This document shows, piece by piece, positions 23,934 through 35,345 of a stretch of DNA of 64,000 nucleotides (position 1 is its first letter; each line of letters starts with the position of its first letter). The position numbers and the translations under genes are program-made. The notes under the pieces are model-generated. The model saw only the letters and a list, made by a program, of their open reading frames with translations, had not been told where the DNA came from and did not search any database. Source of the DNA: Lysobacterales bacterium (GTDB lineage Bacteria > Pseudomonadota > Gammaproteobacteria > Xanthomonadales > SZUA-5); contig JALHRS010000007.1 in NCBI GenBank assembly GCA_022841325.1, positions 57,151 to 121,150 of the forward strand, in the 5' to 3' direction.

Positions 23934-24413
23934 ATGTTCCGCCGTTTACTTGCGATCGCAGCCCTGACGGGCGTGTTGTTCACGTTGACCGCCTGTGAGG
24001 AGCCGCCGCCGCCGCCAGATCCGGCAAAGGTCGTGCCGACGGTTCCCACCGACTCGGCTGCCTGGAAGAAGTACGTGGCGGCCATCTCCAAGACCTATGT
24101 GCCAGCTGACCAGAGCTCGCGCATCTTCGCCACCTTTGTCGAGTACGGCCAGGACGAAGAAAAGACTGCACGCACCATCGAGAACATCAAGAACTTCATC
24201 GGCCGCGGCATTGCCGAGGGGACAACCTTGTTGTTTGCCTCGCCGGACTCCCCGCTGATGGCCAGTATCGTTGAGCAGGCTTTCGCCGAACCGCGAGCCG
24301 ATCTGCTGAAGAGTATCCGCGTCATCTTCATCGGCCAGAAAGCCGAAGAAGAACGTGTGCGCACGGCCGTCACGGCCTGGGGTGCAAGCTTCATTTTTCA
24401 CGAGGCGAAGTAG
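23934..24413 (+). CDS. Hypothetical lipoprotein
   Basis: 159 residues from the ATG at 23934, with AAGGAG just upstream. The signal peptide MFRRLLAIAALTGVLFTLTAC ends in a lipobox (LTAC), and a proline-rich linker EEPPPPPDP follows. The mature part contains YVPADQSSRIFATFVEYGQD, IGRGIAEGTTLLFASPDSPL and IRVIFIGQKAEEERVRTAVT. I know this pattern only as uncharacterised lipoproteins of Xanthomonadales-like genomes. It is probably periplasmic and outer- or inner-membrane anchored; residue after Cys is Glu, so outer-membrane sorting is likely. Confidence 0.7.
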   Translation: MFRRLLAIAALTGVLFTLTACEEPPPPPDPAKVVPTVPTDSAAWKKYVAAISKTYVPADQSSRIFATFVEYGQDEEKTARTIENIKNFIGRGIAEGTTLLFASPDSPLMASIVEQAFAEPRADLLKSIRVIFIGQKAEEERVRTAVTAWGASFIFHEAK

Positions 24414-24610
24414 CGCAGGACATAAATCCAAACGCTGACTCTGGCGCCTACCCGCCGCTCGCGGGCAGGCGTCGACTTCAGGGCAGCGACAAAGACGGTT
24501 GGCAATGCCAGCCGGATCGGCTGCGGAAGCAAGCAGCAGCGCCTGATCTGCGAGGTGGAGAGTCGACAATGGGCTCCGACGGACCGCCAGGTTGAAGCGC
24601 TCGCGCCTGA

Positions 24611-26603
<1,993 letters not shown>

Positions 26604-26607
<4 letters not shown>

Positions 26608-27512
26608 AAGCCTGGTCGATCGAAGGCAACACCCAGCGCCTGGACGGCGGCGCCATGTTCGGCAATGTGCCGCGCGCCATGTGGGAGCGCTGGATCCAGC
26701 CCGACGACGAACACCGCATCCCCCTGTCCTGCCGCGCCCTGCTGGTGCAGCTGGATGACGGCAGACGAGTGCTGTTCGAAACCGGCATCGGCGCATTCTT
26801 TGAACCCAAGCTGCGGCAGCGCTTCGGCGTGCTCGAAGACCGCCACGTGCTGCTCGATTCGCTCGCCGCTCTGGGACTGAGCGATGCCGATATCGACGTG
26901 GTGGTACTCAGCCACCTGCACTTTGACCACGCCGGCGGCTTGCTGGCCGCCTGGGAAGAAGGTCAGCCGCCGCGACTGCTGTTTCCCAAGGCGCAGTACA
27001 TCGTCGGCAGCGATCACTGGCAGCGCTCCCAGGAACCGCACGCCCGCGACCGCGCCTCCTTCATCCCCGAGTTGAATGCTCTGCTGGCCAACAGCGGCAG
27101 GCTGGAACTGGTGGAGCTGGGTCCGGCCAATGCCATCGGCAATCCGGGCGCCCTGCCCGCCCACTGCAAGGCGCTGGGCAGGGAGGTCGGCTTCTACGAA
27201 TCCCACGGCCACACGCCGGGATTGATGCTGAGCGAGATCGGTGGCGACGGCGGCATCGTGTTCTGTGCCGACCTGATTCCCGGCAAGGCCTGGGTCCATC
27301 TGCCCGTGACCATGGGCTACGATCGTTATCCGGAACTGTTGATCGACGAAAAGCGCCACTTCCTGGCCGACAAGCTGCGCCGCGATGTGCGCCTGTACTT
27401 CACCCACGACCCGCAAGTGGCCTGGGCCGGACTGCAGCGCGACGACAAGGGCAAATACAGCACCCGCGACGAGCACGGCACGCTGAGCGCGCAAGCCCTG
27501 CCCTTCGCTTAG
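26604..27512 (+). CDS. MBL-fold metallohydrolase
   Basis: 302 residues, cytoplasmic. Metal-binding motifs are [26 protein letters not shown] and a final histidine in [10 protein letters not shown], the normal two-zinc set of the metallo-beta-lactamase superfamily. The arrangement (N-terminal [14 protein letters not shown] strand, then [16 protein letters not shown]) is like quorum-quenching-lactonase or YtnP-type hydrolases. The substrate is unknown. It is coupled to ggt by a 4-base overlap. Confidence 0.85.
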
Positions 27513-27530
27513 CCAGGCGGTCCCACGCCA

Positions 27531-27556
27531 CCTGTGGGAGCGGCTTCAGCCGCGAC
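27531..27556. repeat. REP-like palindrome
   Basis: The sequence CTGTGGGAGCGGCTTCAGCC GCGAC at 27532-27556 has the form of the REP elements of Pseudomonas and Xanthomonadaceae (a GTGGGAGCGGCTT head and a GCGGCT/AGCCGC hairpin). It lies between the MBL hydrolase stop and the DUF4920 gene. Confidence 0.6.
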
Positions 27557-27641
27557 AGCTTCCACCGCCCCGGCAAGCTCCCACCTGCAGCATCCGATCG
27601 GCGACAATAGCGCCCTGTCCCATCAGCCCCTGAGCCTAGTC

Positions 27642-28121
27642 ATGACCCTGATCCGACCCGTCCTCACTGCTCTCGCCATCCTCGCCCTGAACCCGGTCTT
27701 CGCCGCCACCACGCCGGAGCCCTCATCCGTGCTAGACGGTCATCCGGTCTATGGCGCAGCCATGCCGGCCGGCGCTGCCACCGCGATTGCTACCGCCCTG
27801 TCCGAGAGCGAGAGCTATGCCGGCAAGCCGCAGAAATTCAGCGGGCGCGTCACCAAGGTCTGCCAGGCCAAGGGCTGCTGGATGGTGCTGGCCGAGGGCG
27901 AAAACCACGCCCGGGTGATGTTCGGAAAGGACGATTTCTTCATTCCCACCGACACCACTGGCAACGCCGTGGTTTACGGCACCCTGAGCATCAAGACCAT
28001 GAGTGAGAAGATGGCCAGGCACCTGGCCGAGGACGCCGGTCAGAATCCTGACAAGATCGAAGGCGACACCCAGGAATTCCAGATCACCGCCACCTCGGTG
28101 ATGCTGTATCCGGAGAGCTGA
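27642..28121 (+). CDS. DUF4920 secreted protein
   Basis: 159 residues from the ATG at 27642 with a signal peptide (MTLIRPVLTALAILALNPVF followed by AAT). The mature part has the DUF4920 pattern: a YAGKPQKFSGRVTKVCQAKG strand region with CWMVLAEG, then ARVMFGKDDFFIPTDTTG and VVYGTLSIKTMSE. Two cysteines (CQAKGC) are close together. The OB-fold-like beta barrel is periplasmic; function is unknown. It follows a REP-like palindrome. Confidence 0.8.
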   Translation: MTLIRPVLTALAILALNPVFAATTPEPSSVLDGHPVYGAAMPAGAATAIATALSESESYAGKPQKFSGRVTKVCQAKGCWMVLAEGENHARVMFGKDDFFIPTDTTGNAVVYGTLSIKTMSEKMARHLAEDAGQNPDKIEGDTQEFQITATSVMLYPES

Positions 28122-28456
28122 GAGTAGCGCCATCCGGATTCTGTCTGGGGAGGCTGATCGCGGGCAATGCCGGCCCTAACCCAACATGCCGCAAGTCTTT
28201 GATTTAAATGTAGGTGACGTAGGCCGCGAAGCGGCCTACGTCACTGATGCAGCTGTCACGTAGACCCTTCGGGTCAACGTGACCTACCTCCGAGGATTGA
28301 TGCGCGAATCAGCGCAATGGCCCGAGCGACCACTCCCTCACAGATTGCCCGGAACCTCCTCCAAATCAGCTAGCGCTCGATCCAGGCGGCGATGAGATTT
28401 GCAGCACTCATCGCCGCATCGACGCTAGCCAGCAATCGCCAGCTGCGCTGAGTCGA
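28122..28456. other. Intergenic with two strong hairpins
   Basis: This 335-bp stretch lies between convergent genes. It contains the two hairpins listed separately and no coding signal. The hairpins may serve as bidirectional terminators, but no T-runs follow them. Confidence 0.5.
28214..28283. repeat. Two adjacent perfect or near-perfect hairpins
   Basis: Hairpin one has a 14-bp perfect stem (GTGACGTAGGCCGC 28214-28227 with 28231-28244) and a GAA loop. Hairpin two has a 13-bp stem with one mismatch (28255-28267 with 28271-28283) and a TTC loop. Both share the GTCACGTAG/CTACGTCAC motif. This looks like a REP-doublet or BIME-type element. Confidence 0.8.
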
Positions 28457-29419
28457 TCAGTTGCCCGGACACTTCTCATACAGCGGCGAGGTCAGGCTGC
28501 GCACCGGGATCGTGCCGTTGCCATAGACCGAGCTATAGCTGAAGTTGCCTGCATCGCAATCGTGAAAACGCAGCGTCAGCACGCCCCACTGCGGGTTGCT
28601 GGTCACCTGCGAAGCCATGTAGGCGCTGCCGAACTGACCGCCAGTGCTGATCTGCATGGGCACCTGCACGGAACTGGCGCCCCAGGCAAAGGGCGCGGAG
28701 CCGATCGTCCAGAACTGCCGACCTTCGAAGAAGTCATACCAGGACACCACCACGATCGGGGAATCACTGTTGGTAGCACCGGTGGCCTTGGTGATCTCGA
28801 TCAGGAAGCCCTTGCCGGTGTTGGCAGGGTCGAACCAGGTGCCGGTGTGCAAGGGCAGAATCGGGAATTCGCCCGGCGCCACGCGCGCCGCCTTGCGGAT
28901 CAACGGCATTCGGATCGGTTGTTCGCTGCCGGTAAAGACTGCCGTGGCATTCAGTTCTTCCAGGGTCTTGTAGCCGTAGGCCACCCGCCCGAAAACCGTG
29001 AAGTCCGCATTCAGCGAGGCATTGGTGTTGGTATTGATGAAGAAGTCCGATGTCGCACTGTTGATGTTGGTGAGGCCATTGGTCGACGTCAGCGCCATCG
29101 AAACGGTACCCGGCGTATGCGTCAAGCCGTTTCCACGCTCGCTGGCGATCGCTGCGCGCTTGACGATGGCCGCTCCACTTTCCTTGAAACCGCCGCCCTG
29201 GACGACGAAGTTCGGCACGATTCGCTGGATCAGTGAGCGGTTGTAGGAGCCATCATCCACATAGGACAGGAAATTCGCCGTTGTGATCGGTGCCCGGACG
29301 CTGTCCAGCTCCAGCAGCAAAGGACCACGATCAGTATCCAGAAGCACTCGCGGGTTCTGTGCCGCAACCGCCGAACCCAGCGCCAGCAGCGCAATTCCAA
29401 GCAAAAGCTGCTTCGCCAT
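28457..29419 (-). CDS. Secreted cyclophilin-type peptidylprolyl isomerase with extra C-terminal domain
   Basis: 320 residues from the ATG at 29419 with a signal peptide (MAKQLLLGIALLALGSAVAA). The PPIase domain covers about 22-175: VLLDTDRGPLLLELDSVRAP, TANFLSYVDDGSYNRSLIQR and IVPNFVVQGGGF; then SDFFINTNTNASLNADFTVF and GRVAYG. From about 195 a separate beta-rich domain begins (TGTWFDPANTGKGFLIEI) and ends FHDCDAGNFSYSSVYGNGTI; the same domain occurs twice in the S8 protease of this window. Cyclophilins isomerise Xaa-Pro bonds. The ending KCPGN shows a late Cys that may pair with the HDCD Cys. It follows the tRNA cluster. Confidence 0.85.
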   Translation of the reverse strand: MAKQLLLGIALLALGSAVAAQNPRVLLDTDRGPLLLELDSVRAPITTANFLSYVDDGSYNRSLIQRIVPNFVVQGGGFKESGAAIVKRAAIASERGNGLTHTPGTVSMALTSTNGLTNINSATSDFFINTNTNASLNADFTVFGRVAYGYKTLEELNATAVFTGSEQPIRMPLIRKAARVAPGEFPILPLHTGTWFDPANTGKGFLIEITKATGATNSDSPIVVVSWYDFFEGRQFWTIGSAPFAWGASSVQVPMQISTGGQFGSAYMASQVTSNPQWGVLTLRFHDCDAGNFSYSSVYGNGTIPVRSLTSPLYEKCPGN

Positions 29420-29605
29420 AGATATCAACTCCGTCACAAAAGTGGACTCGGAGGATACAGGCATGCGCGCGCAGAAGCCGAACGACCCAGCCCGAACAGG
29501 ACGGAAGCTCAGATGCGAATAACAGGAATTGCGCAACATCTGCGCAATGTGGCGCTGAGCGCGCCTGGCAGGGGCAGCCCATGAAGGCAAAGCGATATCG
29601 AAATT

Positions 29606-29692
29606 TGGTGCCCGGAGCGGGGCTCGAACCCGCACAGACTTGCGTCCGAGGGATTTTAAGTCCCTTGCGTCTACCGATTTCGCCATCCGGGC
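29606..29692 (-). tRNA. tRNA-Leu (TAA)
   Basis: 87 nt with encoded CCA. The acceptor GCCCGGA pairs with TCCGGGC, the anticodon loop ACTTAAAATC gives TAA, and a long class II variable arm is present. It is third of a Gly-Cys-Leu cluster behind pgsA, the same order as glyW-cysT-leuZ in Escherichia coli. Confidence 0.96.
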
Positions 29693-29747
29693 GCGGGCTG
29701 GCTGTTGCAGGCTACACCAGCGCGGATTCGGTGGGGACTTGAAGGTT

Positions 29748-29821
29748 TGGAGGCCAGGGTCGGAATCGAACCGGCGTACACGGCTTTGCAGGCCGCTGCA
29801 TGACCACTCTGCCACCTGGCC
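29748..29821 (-). tRNA. tRNA-Cys (GCA)
   Basis: 74 nt with encoded CCA. The acceptor GGCCAGG pairs with CCTGGCC, the anticodon loop CTGCAAA gives GCA, and the T arm is CCGGTTCGATTCCG. It is second of the Gly-Cys-Leu cluster. Confidence 0.96.
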
Positions 29822-29887
29822 AAACCTTCGGGTTTTCAGGCCCTTGAAACAACAAAACCCCGGTCACCCGAGGTTTTGCCCTGAATC

Positions 29888-29963
<76 letters not shown>

Positions 29964-30235
29964 AAGAGCCGACAATCATATCGGAAGGACGGACGAAGTC
30001 AACACCCCTTTGAAAGAAATTGTTGAGACCTCCTCACGACACTCGGCAACTCGTGCTGGACCCGGCTGGTGCGGCGACTTCGAAGCTCACCCAGTGCTGT
30101 TCTGACCCGCGCACCTCCATCCACTGCGCCGGGCTCAGCGTGCGAGGCTCCCCGTGCCCCCTGCCCCGTGCCCCTTCCCCGCTTCCGTCGCGACGGCCAA
30201 CTCAGCAGCACCCCATCCAGACATACTCCCCGCCG

Positions 30236-30826
30236 CTAATCGCTTTCCTCGCCCTGCAACACCCGCCACGCTGCGCTCAGGTACTGACCCGCCGACCACA
30301 GGGTCAGCACCGCAGCGACGCCCAGTGCAACCAGACCGATATCGTAGATCGGCAGTTTCCAGATCGGATCGCGCCACAGCAGCATGGTCAACGCGGCCAT
30401 CTGGACGATGGTCTTGACCTTGCCCATGCCACCCACGCGCACCATCGCGCGCTGACCGATCTCGGCCATCCATTCGCGCAGCGCAGAGATGCTGATTTCA
30501 CGACCAATGATCACGGCGCAGGCGATGGCCAGCCAGGGGTGCGGATCGCGCTGCAGCACCAGCACCAGCGCCACTGCGACCATCAGCTTGTCGGCCACCG
30601 GATCGAGAAAGGCGCCGAAACTGGAGGCCTGATCGAAACGTCGCGCCACCCATCCGTCCAGCCAGTCAGTCAACGCCGCCGCCAGAAACACCATGGCTGC
30701 AGCACGATGGGTCCATTCCCAGGGCGCGTAGAACAGCACCACCAGCACCGGAATCAGCACGATCCGGCCGAGGGTGAGAAAGGTCGCCAAGTTCAGCGGC
30801 ATCGCATGTCGATTGGAAGTGCTCAT
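30236..30826 (-). CDS. pgsA: CDP-diacylglycerol-glycerol-3-phosphate 3-phosphatidyltransferase
   Basis: 196 residues and several membrane helices. The CDP-alcohol phosphotransferase signature D-G-x2-A-R-x8-G-x3-D-x3-D is complete (LDGWVARRFDQASSFGAFLD then PVADK). PgsA makes phosphatidylglycerophosphate, the first committed step of phosphatidylglycerol and cardiolipin synthesis. It lies 8 bp after uvrC and before three tRNA genes, an arrangement conserved in gammaproteobacteria. Start ATG 30826 begins MSTSNRHAMPLNLATFLTLG; an inner Met is possible. Confidence 0.94.
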   Translation of the reverse strand: MSTSNRHAMPLNLATFLTLGRIVLIPVLVVLFYAPWEWTHRAAAMVFLAAALTDWLDGWVARRFDQASSFGAFLDPVADKLMVAVALVLVLQRDPHPWLAIACAVIIGREISISALREWMAEIGQRAMVRVGGMGKVKTIVQMAALTMLLWRDPIWKLPIYDIGLVALGVAAVLTLWSAGQYLSAAWRVLQGEESD

Positions 30827-30834
30827 GCCGGCTC

Positions 30835-32673
30835 TCAGCGTTGATGCAGGGAATCGTGGATGCGTTGCGCCAGAGCGCGATCGATGCCGTCCACGGTGCT
30901 CAAGTCTTCCACAGCTGCGCGCGTAATGCCCTGCAATCCGCCGAATGCCTTGAGCAAAGCCTGTTTTCTCTTGGCGCCGACTCCAGGAATGTCTTCCAGA
31001 ACCGACTTCTGGCGGGCCTTGCTGCGCCGTCCGCGGTGTCCGGTGATGGCGAAACGATGGGCTTCATCCCGTACCTGCTGGATCAGATGCAATCCGGGCG
31101 ACGCCGGTCCCGGCTCCAGTTCGCGCATGTCCGGGGCAATGATCAGGGTTTCGTGGCCGGGCTTGCGTTCCGGGCCCTTGGCCACGCCCACACAGAGGAT
31201 GCTGTCGATGCCGAGCTCCGCCAACACCGCCAGAGCCTGACGCAGCTGGCCCAGGCCGCCATCGATCAACAGCAGATCGGGCGCCACACCCTCGCCCCGG
31301 GCCAGACGCGAGAAGCGGCGCTGCAGGGCCTGACGCATGGCTGCGTAGTCGTCGCCGGGCTCGATGCCGTCGATGTTGAAGCGCCGATAGTCGCTGCGCA
31401 GCGGGCCATTGGCGTCAAACACCACGCACGAGGCCACGGTCACCTCGCCCATGGTGTGGCTGATATCGAAACACTCGATCCGCGCAGGTGGCTGATCCAG
31501 ACCGAGCAACTGGCGCAGATCCTCGCGGCGGGCACTGACGGTAGCGTTGGCGGCCAACTCGCTCGCCAGTGCCGCCTCGGCGGTGCGCATGGCCATGTCC
31601 ACCCAGCGGGCGCGATCGCCGCGCGGCCGGTCGATCAGTTTGACCTTGCGCCCGGCCTGATCGCTGAGCACTTCGGCCACCAGTTCCTGGTCGTCGATGG
31701 CATGGCTGAGCAGGAGTTCAGCGGGCGCGGTCTGCGCCGAATAGTGCTGCACCACGAAAGCCCGCAGCACCTCGGCCTCGGCAGCGGCGCCGAGGAAGCG
31801 CGGGAAGTAGCTGCGGTTGCCCAGGCTCATGCCGCCGCGGAAGAACAGCACCTGGATGCAGGCCTTGCCGTTACGACTGGTACAGGCGATGACGTCGAGA
31901 TCGCCGCGCTCGCCCTGGACGAACTGGGTGGCCAGCACACGGCGCAGGGTTGCCACCTGGTCGCGCAACCCGGCGGCACGTTCGAAATCGAGCTCCCGGG
32001 CGGCGCGCTCCATCTCGTGGTTGAGCTCATCGATCAGGGTCGAACTGCGTCCCTCCAGCACCAGACAGGCATGGCGTACCGAGGCGGCATAGTCGTGACG
32101 GTCGATGAAGCCCACACAGGGTGCGCTGCAGCGCTGGATCTGGTGCTGCAGACAGGGTCGGGTGCGGTGCGCGAACACACTGTCCTCGCACTGCCGCAGC
32201 TTGAAGGTCTTGTGCACCAGGTTGAGGGTTTCGCGCACCGCCCAGGCGCTGGGGAAAGGCCCGAAGAAACGATCTGGCGCAGACCGCGCGCCGCGATGAA
32301 AACTGACCCGGGGAAACTCGTCGCCGGCAGTCAAGCGTATCCACGGATAGCTCTTGTCGTCACGCAGTTCGATGTTGTAACGCGGCTTCAGCGCCTTGAT
32401 CAGCTGCGCTTCCAGCAACAGCGCTTCAGCCTCGGTGCGGGTGACCATGACTTCCATGCGCTGCACCTGCATGATCATGCTGGTGATGCGGGCGTCATGG
32501 GCGCCACGGGCGAAATAACTCTCGACCCGGGCCTTGAGATTGCGTGCCTTGCCGACGTACAACACCTGGTCGCCGCTACCCAGCATGCGATACACGCCGG
32601 GCTCGGTGGTCAGCGTGCGCGCGAAATCCCGACCGTCGAATTCACCCGCAGCTGCTATGGACGTCGTAGCCAC
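30835..32673 (-). CDS. uvrC: Excinuclease ABC subunit C
   Basis: 612 residues from a GTG at 32673, the usual UvrC length; the frame is open further upstream into the NHL gene but not needed. The GIY-YIG nuclease domain is seen at TEPGVYRMLGSGDQVLYVGK. The UVR motif lies around ELDFERAAGLRDQVATLRRV, the RNase H-like C-terminal nuclease around RIECFDISHTMGEVTVASCV with LLIDGGLGQL, and the helix-hairpin-helix pair at LEDIPGVGAKRKQALLKAFG. It makes both incisions in nucleotide excision repair. A conserved uvrC-pgsA pair follows. Confidence 0.95.
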   Translation of the reverse strand: MATTSIAAAGEFDGRDFARTLTTEPGVYRMLGSGDQVLYVGKARNLKARVESYFARGAHDARITSMIMQVQRMEVMVTRTEAEALLLEAQLIKALKPRYNIELRDDKSYPWIRLTAGDEFPRVSFHRGARSAPDRFFGPFPSAWAVRETLNLVHKTFKLRQCEDSVFAHRTRPCLQHQIQRCSAPCVGFIDRHDYAASVRHACLVLEGRSSTLIDELNHEMERAARELDFERAAGLRDQVATLRRVLATQFVQGERGDLDVIACTSRNGKACIQVLFFRGGMSLGNRSYFPRFLGAAAEAEVLRAFVVQHYSAQTAPAELLLSHAIDDQELVAEVLSDQAGRKVKLIDRPRGDRARWVDMAMRTAEAALASELAANATVSARREDLRQLLGLDQPPARIECFDISHTMGEVTVASCVVFDANGPLRSDYRRFNIDGIEPGDDYAAMRQALQRRFSRLARGEGVAPDLLLIDGGLGQLRQALAVLAELGIDSILCVGVAKGPERKPGHETLIIAPDMRELEPGPASPGLHLIQQVRDEAHRFAITGHRGRRSKARQKSVLEDIPGVGAKRKQALLKAFGGLQGITRAAVEDLSTVDGIDRALAQRIHDSLHQR

Positions 32674-32681
32674 CGCCCGAC

Positions 32682-34112
32682 TCAGGTGCTGATGGCAAGC
32701 CGCGCCAATCGACCCGTCTTGAGATCCAGCTTGAGAATCTCGTGGGCGTGGGTGTTGGCAATCCAGACCGCGCCCTGGGCCACACAGACACCGGACGGTG
32801 ACTGCAGACTGTAGTTGATGTTCAGTGTCTTCAGCTCGTTCTTGGCCAGACCATAGGCCCGCAGCTTGTTGTTCAGCGTGTCGGCAATCCACAACACGTT
32901 ACGGGCCGTATCGGCGTGGATAGCGGTGGGGTGACACATGCGTGCGGCCATGCCGAGGCCGTCGGTAACGCCGTCCGAATACAATCCACCCGGCACCAGC
33001 GTGCTGACCCGGCCGTCCTCCAGTCTGATCTTGCGCAAAGAGGAACTGGCGGCATCCAGCGCATAGAGGTTTTCGGCGAGCACCGTCAAGGCTGTGGGCT
33101 GGGCAAAACTGCTGAAGGTGCCGGTGCCGTCGACAGCATCCTCGCGGCCATTGCCCACCAGCAGACTCAAGGAGCCTCGTCCCAGATCGAGTTGCCAGAT
33201 CTGGTGCGAGCCAGCCATGGCAATGTAGAGCCGATCATTCTGCAGGGCAATGTCCACCGGCGATGCCAGCGGCGTCGCCCGCGGGGCCGAGATGTCGGCG
33301 GCCGAGGGGCGACCGCACAGGCCGTTGCCGGCAATGGTATCGACATCTCCACTCATCAGGCGCACGCGCCGAATGGCGTGATTGCCGGTGTCGGCAACCA
33401 TCAGGAAGTCCTTGGTCAGTGCCAGGCCGATCGGACACCGGAAGCCGGCCTCGGTGCCCTTGGCGTCCCAGTGCCCCGGATTCCCGGAGCCGAACTGGCG
33501 ATTGATCCGGCCATCGAAGCCGACCTCGAGCACCCGGTTGTAACCACTGTCGGCCACGTACAGATGGGCCCCGGAAGCCACCAGACGCGTCGGGAACCGC
33601 AAGGCACCCCGTGACTCCGGCTTGCGCGCAGTCGGGGCCGGATCGTAACTACGCAGCTCCTTCTCGGCTGCCTGATCGAGGATCTCCTGGATACGCGATT
33701 CCAGTTCGGCGCGCCGCCCCTCACCGGGATAGATGCCGACCAGGCGACCTTCGCAGTCGATCAGCACCGCGGTCGGCCAGGTCTCGATGCCCAACTGGCG
33801 CCACAGCAACCATTCGCGGTCATTGGCCACCGGATGCCGCAGATTCCAGCGATTGCAGGTCTTCAGCAGCAGCTTGCTGTCCGCTTCCACCGGATGCTTG
33901 GCCGTGTGTATCCCGAGCACCACCAGACCGTCGTGGAATTTGGTCTCCAGCAACCTCAGATCCTGAACCTGCTGTTCGCAGGCTATGCTGGACCCGGCAA
34001 AGAAATTCAGCAGCACGGCCTTGCCGCGCAGCTGCGACAGGCTGATGGCCTCGTCCGTATTGACCCACTCGAGCTCTGCGGGCAGCTCCTGCAGGTAGAT
34101 GTCACCGCTCAT
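32682..34112 (-). CDS. Thioredoxin-like/NHL-repeat (NHLRC2-like) protein
   Basis: 476 residues. The N-terminal about 150 residues are a thioredoxin-like fold (LRGKAVLLNFFAGSSIACEQ, then IETWPTAVLIDCEGRLVGIY). NHLRC2-type proteins carry a CCINC motif here; this one has SSIAC, so only the last Cys remains. The rest is an NHL beta-propeller: LRFPTRLVASGAHLYVADSG, FRCPIGLALTKDFLMVADTG, CHPTAIHADTARNVLWIADT and LQSPSGVCVAQGAVWIANTH. No signal peptide is visible, so it is cytoplasmic. The role is unknown; loss of the CxxC argues against thiol-disulphide exchange. It ends 8 bp before the uvrC start. Confidence 0.8.
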   Translation of the reverse strand: MSGDIYLQELPAELEWVNTDEAISLSQLRGKAVLLNFFAGSSIACEQQVQDLRLLETKFHDGLVVLGIHTAKHPVEADSKLLLKTCNRWNLRHPVANDREWLLWRQLGIETWPTAVLIDCEGRLVGIYPGEGRRAELESRIQEILDQAAEKELRSYDPAPTARKPESRGALRFPTRLVASGAHLYVADSGYNRVLEVGFDGRINRQFGSGNPGHWDAKGTEAGFRCPIGLALTKDFLMVADTGNHAIRRVRLMSGDVDTIAGNGLCGRPSAADISAPRATPLASPVDIALQNDRLYIAMAGSHQIWQLDLGRGSLSLLVGNGREDAVDGTGTFSSFAQPTALTVLAENLYALDAASSSLRKIRLEDGRVSTLVPGGLYSDGVTDGLGMAARMCHPTAIHADTARNVLWIADTLNNKLRAYGLAKNELKTLNINYSLQSPSGVCVAQGAVWIANTHAHEILKLDLKTGRLARLAIST

Positions 34113-34294
34113 GCCTAAACTCCAAAGTGGCTAGCGCACGAAATACCGGCGCGCCGGGGAAAACCGTGCCGGATCGCCCACCGGCCGCAGCCTGGGCGCA
34201 GCGCCGGACCGGGCCAGAACGACACCAGCATCTGGACACTGACGATGCCCGGTGTACCCGGCGAAGTCCAGAAGTGGCGAGTCCGGCGCCGCCA

Positions 34295-35074
34295 TCAGGA
34301 TTCGCCACCGGGCCCCTTGCCCAGCAAGTTCCGGAAGCGCTCAAGATCCTCAGGCGTATCGATCCCCGCGGGAATGGGTTCCCGGGCCAGGCTGACGGCA
34401 ATGCTGAGGCCATTTTCCAGCAGACGCAGCTGTTCCAGCGACTCGGCCCGCTCGAGCGGTGATTTGGCCAGGGCAGCAAAGCGCCGCAGAGTGCCAGCCC
34501 GGTACGCGTACAGACCGACGTGGCGCAATATCGTTTCGGGCGGCAACTGCTCGCGATCACGTGCGAGCGCGTCCCGCGCCCAGGGAATGGGCGCCCGACT
34601 GAAGTACAGCGCGTACCCACGCAGATCGCAGACCACTTTGACGCAGGCGGGATCGAACAGCTCGCGCACCTCCAGCACCGGTGTGGCCAAGGTCGCGGCT
34701 GCGGCATTCGGATGCTTCTGCAGGGCAGTGATGACGGCTTCGAGGCAGCTCAGCGGCATCAGGGGCTCGTCGCCCTGCAGATTGACGACGATACGATCAT
34801 CAGCCCAGCCCAGACGATCGGCCACCTCCGCCAGGCGATCGCTGCCGGTCGGATGCGCGGCGCTGGTCAGTACCGACGGCACCTGCAGCCGTTGCGCCAC
34901 GTCGGCGATGCGCTGGTCGTCCGTTGCCACCACCAGCTCCGCCGTCGCCAGCAGACGTGCGCGCTCGATGACGTGCTCGATCAACGGCTTGCCGGCTGCC
35001 AGCAGCAGTGGCTTGCCGGGCAGGCGACTGGCGCCGAAGCGGGCGGGAATGGCAATGACAACCGAATCTGACAT
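34295..35074 (-). CDS. kdsB: 3-deoxy-manno-octulosonate cytidylyltransferase
   Basis: 259 residues. It begins VVIAIPARFGASRLPGKPLL with the nucleotide-binding loop, then VVATDDQRIADVAQ, HPTGSDRLAEVADRLG, VVNLQGDEPLMP, and GLYAYRAGTLRRFAALAKSP with LEQLRLLENG. It activates Kdo as CMP-Kdo for lipopolysaccharide synthesis. The start is the ATG at 35074. A 182-bp gap separates it from the NHL gene; nothing is seen in the gap. Confidence 0.95.
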   Translation of the reverse strand: MSDSVVIAIPARFGASRLPGKPLLLAAGKPLIEHVIERARLLATAELVVATDDQRIADVAQRLQVPSVLTSAAHPTGSDRLAEVADRLGWADDRIVVNLQGDEPLMPLSCLEAVITALQKHPNAAAATLATPVLEVRELFDPACVKVVCDLRGYALYFSRAPIPWARDALARDREQLPPETILRHVGLYAYRAGTLRRFAALAKSPLERAESLEQLRLLENGLSIAVSLAREPIPAGIDTPEDLERFRNLLGKGPGGES

Positions 35075-35345
35075 CTAGGGACCCTCCTGACGACAGCACA
35101 TGATCTCACCGTGACTCCCTGTTCATGGCGATCTTGTCGATGTCTGACGGGAAAAAATGGCGACTCCGGGTCGGCGCAGGCGAGGCTGAAACCACAAAGT
35201 CATGCGATCAATTCCACATCTACGGCCGCGTATCCACCTGCATCCGGCGCCCGGCACTACCCAAACAGATCGAATTGTCAGAAACTTAGCGCCTATTGTT
35301 GATGTCAGCTGTCAAGCCTCCCATCAGAGTTGCCCTACTCCTTCC

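Noticed and set aside
30841..32814. Rightward open frame of 657 codons
   Set aside because: It lies opposite uvrC, which is unambiguous; GC-rich third positions keep the antisense frame open.
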